From: an uncultured Eubacterium sp.
Lineage (GTDB): Bacteria > Bacillota > Clostridia > Lachnospirales > Lachnospiraceae
Reading direction: 5' to 3'
Length of the DNA: 64,000 bases
Assembly (NCBI GenBank): GCA_910577225.1
Contig: CAJTMV010000016.1
Span: 21,986 to 85,985 of the forward strand
Shown here: positions 60,503 through 64,000 of the stretch, piece by piece
Layout: every line of letters starts with the position of its first letter
How positions within the stretch are numbered: position 1 is the stretch's first letter
Program-made: the position numbers and the translations under genes
Notes under the pieces: generated by a model
Told to the model about the DNA's origin: nothing
The model's input: only the letters and a program-made list of their open reading frames with translations
Database searches by the model: none

Positions 60503-61318
60503 ATGACAGGCAGGAGTAAGAAAAAGAATCTCGTTTTTATTTTCATATCTGTAGCAGCTTTTATAATGATCATCTGTCTTGGGCCTGCGGATTTGTTTAC
60601 ACATGGCAATTATTCTGACGCTGTAAACGTTTCTGATATAGACCCGATAGATTTTTACGGCCAGATAGATCTCGGTGAAGGTGCTTATCAGGGATGGTTT
60701 ATTCCTACAAAAAAACATTTTACGGGATTTAAAATTTTACTGGATCAGATCACAGAAGATAGTGAAGGAGATATATGCATTTCTATTAAAGATGAGTCTT
60801 TCAGGACGCTTGCGGTTGCGAGAGTAAAGATGAATCAGGTAACTGCGCGACAATGGTATATGGTTCCTATGGATTTACGTTTGAAATGTGGAGTGAAATA
60901 CGATTATACGATTGAGGCAGAAGGATGTACGCCTTCACCATGTCTGCAGATTATAGATACAGACTATCTTGGGGACGAGAATAAAGAGGACGGGGTGTTG
61001 ATTGGCTATATGTATGCGGAACCAACATTTACATTTTCAGAGAAGGTTTTATTTGTAATGATCATAGTTTCTGGCTGGCTCGCGGCAGCTGCGCATTTAT
61101 ATTTTAAAGACAAAATAAAAAGGATAACAAACCTGGCTGCGATGGTGCTAATGCTGGTGTCTGTGATGTCATGGAATTACATGTTTCATTCGTTCAATGA
61201 TCAAAATGCAGGATTTGCAGATTTTCAGAAGGATTCCGAGACTCTTGTGACGGGGGTTATTTATGCAGAAAGGGGGGGGGGTACTGCAATCTTCGTATGG
61301 TCTGGGACGATATTTTGA
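60503..61318 (+). CDS. 5' part of a split membrane protein (ends at the poly-G frameshift)
   Basis: Begins at ATG 60503 behind AAGGAG. It has 271 codons here, but only about 256 belong to the original protein: a membrane segment (10-32), an outer domain of about 145 residues (YGQIDLGEGAYQGWFIPTKK, YMVPMDLRLKCGVKYDYTIE), two more membrane segments (about 184-204 and 212-230) and HSFNDQNAGFADFQKDSETL, ending TGVIYAER. The G-run at 61272 then shifts the frame into 15 unrelated residues and a stop. The continuation lies in the +1 frame (next entry). The domain layout suggests a GT-C or export-related surface protein; I do not recognise the family. Confidence 0.7.
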   Translation: MTGRSKKKNLVFIFISVAAFIMIICLGPADLFTHGNYSDAVNVSDIDPIDFYGQIDLGEGAYQGWFIPTKKHFTGFKILLDQITEDSEGDICISIKDESFRTLAVARVKMNQVTARQWYMVPMDLRLKCGVKYDYTIEAEGCTPSPCLQIIDTDYLGDENKEDGVLIGYMYAEPTFTFSEKVLFVMIIVSGWLAAAAHLYFKDKIKRITNLAAMVLMLVSVMSWNYMFHSFNDQNAGFADFQKDSETLVTGVIYAERGGGTAIFVWSGTIF

Positions 61319-62648
61319 TCTGAGAGGAGGACATACTTCACATTCTATAACTTTTGTAAATGATGAAAACTGGCTGTATGGCTATTCCAGGACACAACCT
61401 ATGATTGTGGTGACCAATTCCAGCTATGTGCAGCCGGTCATAGAAGCTGGAAGATATATTCGTTTCGCAAATGGGGATGTTTATAATATTTTAAAATGTG
61501 AAGTAGACGGGGCTTTTATACGTATATCTGTAGATAAGGGTGAACCATTGAATTATTATAAATATGGAAGTTTGCTACAGGCACAGATTCTGGACAAAGA
61601 CTTGCAGTTGATAGTAACGGAGCATTTAGAGGAATATGGAAGTCAGTATGGGCTGCAGGGGAAAATATTCAGGCATATGGCAAGACATCTGGATATGGAT
61701 CAGATGTTGCAGCATTTAAACTTTTTATGCAGCCTGATTACGGCATTTGTGTTTACCATTCTGACCGTACTGCTTGGAATCAAATATAATATGCAGCTTG
61801 CAGGGTGTTTCTATCTCGTGTTTTTGCTTTCGCCATGGACAGCTAATTTTGCGGGAAATCTGTACTGGGTTGAGTTTACCTGGTTTTTACCAATGGTGGC
61901 AGGACTCTGGTGTTCGATTTGTGTCAGAAAAAGGATCTGCCGGATTGTTTCTTATATTTTGATTTTTTTATCTATTGCAGGAAAATGTCTTTGCGGATAT
62001 GAGTATATAACGACCGTGATGCTTGGGGCGGTTACGTTTTTGCTTGCAGATGTCTGTGTAGCAGTTATGGACAGGCAGAAAGAGAAAATATGTTTGATAT
62101 TAAAAACAACGGTAATAGCTGGAATCATGGCTTTTTTCGGTTTTATAACAGCGGTCTGCATCCATGCACAAATCAGAGGAAAAGGAGATATTCGCGCCGG
62201 TGTTCAAAGTATTATACAAAATGATGTTTTAAGAAGAACAATCGGAGGGGACATGAATAAATTTGATCCGGTATACTGGGAATCTTTTCAGGCATCTGTG
62301 TGGGATGTAGTGAGCAGTTATTTTCATTTTAAAACGGAACTGATAGCGGGTGTCCAGGGAGGTCTGTTTCCCTTATTGTGTCTGGCGCCACTTGTGATTT
62401 TTGTTATAGATTATAAAAAGGAGTGTATTGACTGGCAGGATGTTATTTTGTATGGTATTTGTTTTGCTTCATCCGTTTCATGGTATATTTTGGGAAAACA
62501 GCATTCGTATATTCATGTACATATGAATTATGTACTTTGGTATTTTGGTTATGTACAGATGTGTTTTTATATTATAATCAGACAATTTACGATTGGATTA
62601 CATGGTAAGAAGACGGCTGTTTTCTTAACACGCTTACACAAAAACTAA
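61263..62648 (+). CDS. 3' part of the split membrane protein (+1 frame)
   Basis: Downstream part of the same gene. An in-frame ATG at 61263 precedes the tract but has no ribosome binding site, so this is not likely to be an independent gene. From the tract it reads VLQSSYGLGRYFDLRGGHTS, then an outer domain (PMIVVTNSSYVQPVIEAGRY, FANGDVYNILKCEVDGAFIR), and about eight membrane segments from residue 155 on, with LSPWTANFAGNLYWVEFTWF in a loop. Joined, the two parts give about 710 residues, an integral membrane protein of GT-C-like shape and the last gene of the polysaccharide locus. No homologous family is named. Confidence 0.7.
   Translation: MQKGGGVLQSSYGLGRYFDLRGGHTSHSITFVNDENWLYGYSRTQPMIVVTNSSYVQPVIEAGRYIRFANGDVYNILKCEVDGAFIRISVDKGEPLNYYKYGSLLQAQILDKDLQLIVTEHLEEYGSQYGLQGKIFRHMARHLDMDQMLQHLNFLCSLITAFVFTILTVLLGIKYNMQLAGCFYLVFLLSPWTANFAGNLYWVEFTWFLPMVAGLWCSICVRKRICRIVSYILIFLSIAGKCLCGYEYITTVMLGAVTFLLADVCVAVMDRQKEKICLILKTTVIAGIMAFFGFITAVCIHAQIRGKGDIRAGVQSIIQNDVLRRTIGGDMNKFDPVYWESFQASVWDVVSSYFHFKTELIAGVQGGLFPLLCLAPLVIFVIDYKKECIDWQDVILYGICFASSVSWYILGKQHSYIHVHMNYVLWYFGYVQMCFYIIIRQFTIGLHGKKTAVFLTRLHKN
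61272..61281 (+). repeat. Run of ten G (possible phase-variation tract)
   Basis: Ten consecutive G within coding sequence. With ten the 5' frame reads ERGGGTAIF and stops at 61318. With nine (or twelve) G the frame joins the downstream one, reading ERGGVLQSSYGLGRYFDL. It is the longest homopolymer I noticed in the window. Confidence 0.9.
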
Positions 62649-62837
62649 TTTCATCGACGCTGCAGGCAGGCTATCGTCAAAAAGCAACGGTAATTTAAGT
62701 ATGATAGCAAACGTATTTTGAAAAGAGAACCTTTTCTATTGCAACGAGAAATCCAGTGCGGGAAAAGATTCAATAATACAAACTATTTTACAATCCCGTT
62801 TGATACGAAATACCAGACGGGATGCAGCTGCTGTCTG

Positions 62838-63145
62838 CTATTGAAAAAATTTTGCTGCCAGGACGCTTTCAAAGGATAAAGCCGCCTGGCAGCTGCCTAT
62901 GCCTCGGTGCTGTGATACCGTTTCAGCCCCATGTGCCATAAGGAATACGAAGCAGATCCCATAAGCAGTGCGATAACTGGCGGCCAGCAGAAGATATGAG
63001 AATATGGAACGAAAACAGATAACACAGAAGATTAAAAGCCGTATCTCCCAGATGTCTTGCAAGCAGCATTCGCTTAAATCCGATCGGACGTATCAGATCC
63101 GTGGCAATATTTCCTGACTGTATCTGCGCATTGATTTTTTCAATA
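62838..63145 (-). pseudogene. Remnant of an ABC-2 type permease
   Basis: Read on the - strand, bases 63139-63010 give IIEKINAQIQSGNIATDLIR, then PIGFKRMLLARHLGDTAFNL and LCYLFSF. The block (I/V)xSGxIATDLIRP is typical of the ABC-2 permeases of the DUF990/YbbM-like group. The frame is broken around 62995, no start or full set of membrane segments remains, and a further frame continues to 62838. The gap 62649-62837 between the split gene and this remnant holds a 10-bp stem (ATCCCGTTTG at 62793 with CAGACGGGAT at 62814) and nothing else I can name. Confidence 0.4.
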
Positions 63146-63157
63146 ATATTGCATTCA

Positions 63158-63463
63158 ATGACAGTGGAGACGGTTGTTTTATTAACCCACGAAAAACCTA
63201 CGTCATATATTGAGGTTACTATGGATTATGATATGATAGTTTCTGAATATAAGCCGAAAGTGAAAGTAACATATAAAATGATTATGGATTATATACAGGA
63301 GAAATATAATATCAGTGTGAAAAATACCACTATAGCAGAAGTTAAACGTTCATTAGGGCTTGAAGTTGGAGATTATAACAAGAAAATATTGACATGTACC
63401 GAAAAGTTGAAACTGAATTTGTTACATCCGGTGAAGCTGCAACATCGTTACGGAACCGCTTAA
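63158..63463 (+). pseudogene. C-terminal fragment resembling 23S rRNA (uracil-5-)-methyltransferase
   Basis: Reads MTVETVVLLTHEKPTSYIEV and then KVKVTYKMIMDYIQEKYNIS, VKNTTIAEVKRSLGLEVGDY. This matches the distal end of RlmD/RumA-type proteins of Clostridia (VETVVLLS..., KVTYKMIxDYIxEKYG, IAEVKRxLGL). The whole catalytic part is missing. The reading frame runs a little beyond, into the small phage-like gene. The fragment is most likely left by a recombination event. Confidence 0.55.
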
Positions 63464-63549
63464 AAGACCTTCGGTCAGAGATAAACAGAATCAAAGCAGA
63501 AATGCATTATGCTGACTCTGACTTTACCTTTATGTATTACACACGTTAG
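63394..63549 (+). CDS. Small hypothetical protein, probably prophage-derived
   Basis: An ATG frame of 51 residues (MYRKVETEFVTSGEAATSL, NRLKDLRSEINRIKAEMH, ending DFTFMYYTR). It has no named family. It is followed directly by TAGGAGGGCATATC and an ATG, the ribosome binding site for the next (broken) gene, so the two formed one unit. Its charged helical character suits a small phage structural or connector protein. No strong ribosome binding site precedes it. Confidence 0.35.
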   Translation: MYRKVETEFVTSGEAATSLRNRLKDLRSEINRIKAEMHYADSDFTFMYYTR

Positions 63550-63560
63550 GAGGGCATATC

Positions 63561-64000
63561 ATGGGCATAAATCTGATGTATACACCGCTTGAAACGATAT
63601 TTGATACCACTATGGAGCGTGAGGGTAGAAATAACAGCATACACATCTGGAAGCGAATTTCAGGCGTTTATGAGGCGTAATGATGATGGAAATAATTACG
63701 AAGACAGGATCACGCTTTATTACTATACAAATGCGCCAGTAGTTCAGGGAGTTATCCGCGACACTTTATATCAATAATGTTATTACAAATGGTACGGTAA
63801 CATGGGAAAGCACGGATACAGGTGTTGCTGTTATTGATGGAACAGGGAAAGTTACATTTCTTTCAGACGGATCAGTGGCATTCAAAGCATACTGGATTGA
63901 GAAAGATACTTTTGAGACAAGTAATATTGTGACAGCTGGTAATCCGGATGTATCCTATACATATAAAATCATTGGAAAACCAGAACTGACATGTGGTATG
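63561..64000 (+). pseudogene. Broken phage tail/Ig-like protein gene (runs off the window)
   Basis: Begins MGINLMYTPLETIFDT behind AGGAGGG and is then carried by two +1 frame changes. At about 63624-63628 the frame moves to VEITAYTSGSEFQAFMRRND and EDRITLYYYTNAPVVQ, and at about 63747-63750 to ELSATLYINNVITNGTVTWE, STDTGVAVIDGTGKVTFLSD, which runs to the window edge. The last part is a bacterial Ig-like (BIG2-like) repeat of the kind found in phage tail proteins. Each shift equals one extra base. Either the gene is decayed or the sequence has insertions here. Confidence 0.55.

Noticed and set aside
61263..61281. Independent gene starting at ATG 61263
   Set aside because: There is no ribosome binding site, the ATG lies inside the upstream gene, and the two halves make sense only as one protein across the G-run.
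1..64000. rRNA, tRNA, CRISPR arrays, intact insertion sequences
   Set aside because: No cloverleaf-like, rRNA-like, repeat-spacer or transposase signals were noticed on either strand. This was by eye, so a covariance-model search could still find a small RNA.

Overview
This window looks like a chromosome segment from a low-to-mid GC Gram-positive anaerobe of the Clostridia, most likely a Lachnospiraceae gut bacterium related to Blautia. This rests on gene order and protein character, not on a database search. The supporting signs are the glgC-glgD pair, the block yceD-rpmF-plsX-acpP-rnc-smc-ftsY ... ylxM-ffh-rpsP-khpA-rimM-trmD, strong AGGAGG ribosome binding sites, and TTGACA-N17-TATAAT promoters. 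Almost every gene is on the + strand.

Layout. Positions 1-10.9 kb hold the end of a metallophosphoesterase, glycogen precursor synthesis (glgCD), a PD-(D/E)XK nuclease-like protein behind a tandem-repeat leader, acetate kinase, and a two-component system followed by an ABC transporter with two permeases. Positions 10.9-25 kb are the conserved core: ribosomal proteins L32 and S16, phospholipid and fatty acid factors (plsX, acpP), RNase III, SMC, the SRP pair Ffh/FtsY with YlxM, threonine dehydratase, a degenerate HPr-like protein, KhpA, RimM, TrmD and a phosphopantetheinyl transferase. Positions 25-38 kb are accessory: a potassium-channel-like protein with a C-terminal ryanodine-receptor-type domain, azlCD, an orphan chemoreceptor, two MATE exporters, an ECF sigma/anti-sigma pair, a structured intergenic repeat, a GNAT enzyme, and an orphan type III-like DNA methyltransferase whose 5' end overlaps a 39-bp tandem repeat.

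Positions 38.2-62.6 kb form one long surface-polysaccharide locus. It begins with an XRE regulator behind two matching palindromes. Three glycosyltransferases, UDP-GlcNAc 2-epimerase and an ABC exporter (Wzm/Wzt with a C-terminal glycan-binding domain) follow. Next come a methyltransferase, a 928-residue coiled-coil/GT4/WbsX fusion, a five-gene cassette (FAD oxidoreductase, GT2, NAD-dependent SDR, TIM-barrel isomerase, GT2), two large membrane GT-C-like proteins, a GtrB-like GT2, another methyltransferase and a third membrane protein. Together they suggest a glycan built on a lipid carrier inside the cell, exported by the ABC transporter, and decorated outside by polyprenyl-phosphate-dependent GT-C enzymes.

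The most striking signal is a run of ten G at 61272-61281 that splits the last membrane protein of this locus into two frames. It would be one protein with nine or twelve G, as expected of a phase-variable switch in the OFF state. A second +1 frameshift lies in the GtrB-like gene at a seven-T run. From about 62.65 kb to the end the sequence is decayed: an ABC-2 permease remnant on the - strand, an rRNA-methyltransferase-like C-terminus, and prophage tail-like fragments with further +1 shifts. No rRNA, tRNA, CRISPR array or intact insertion sequence was seen.
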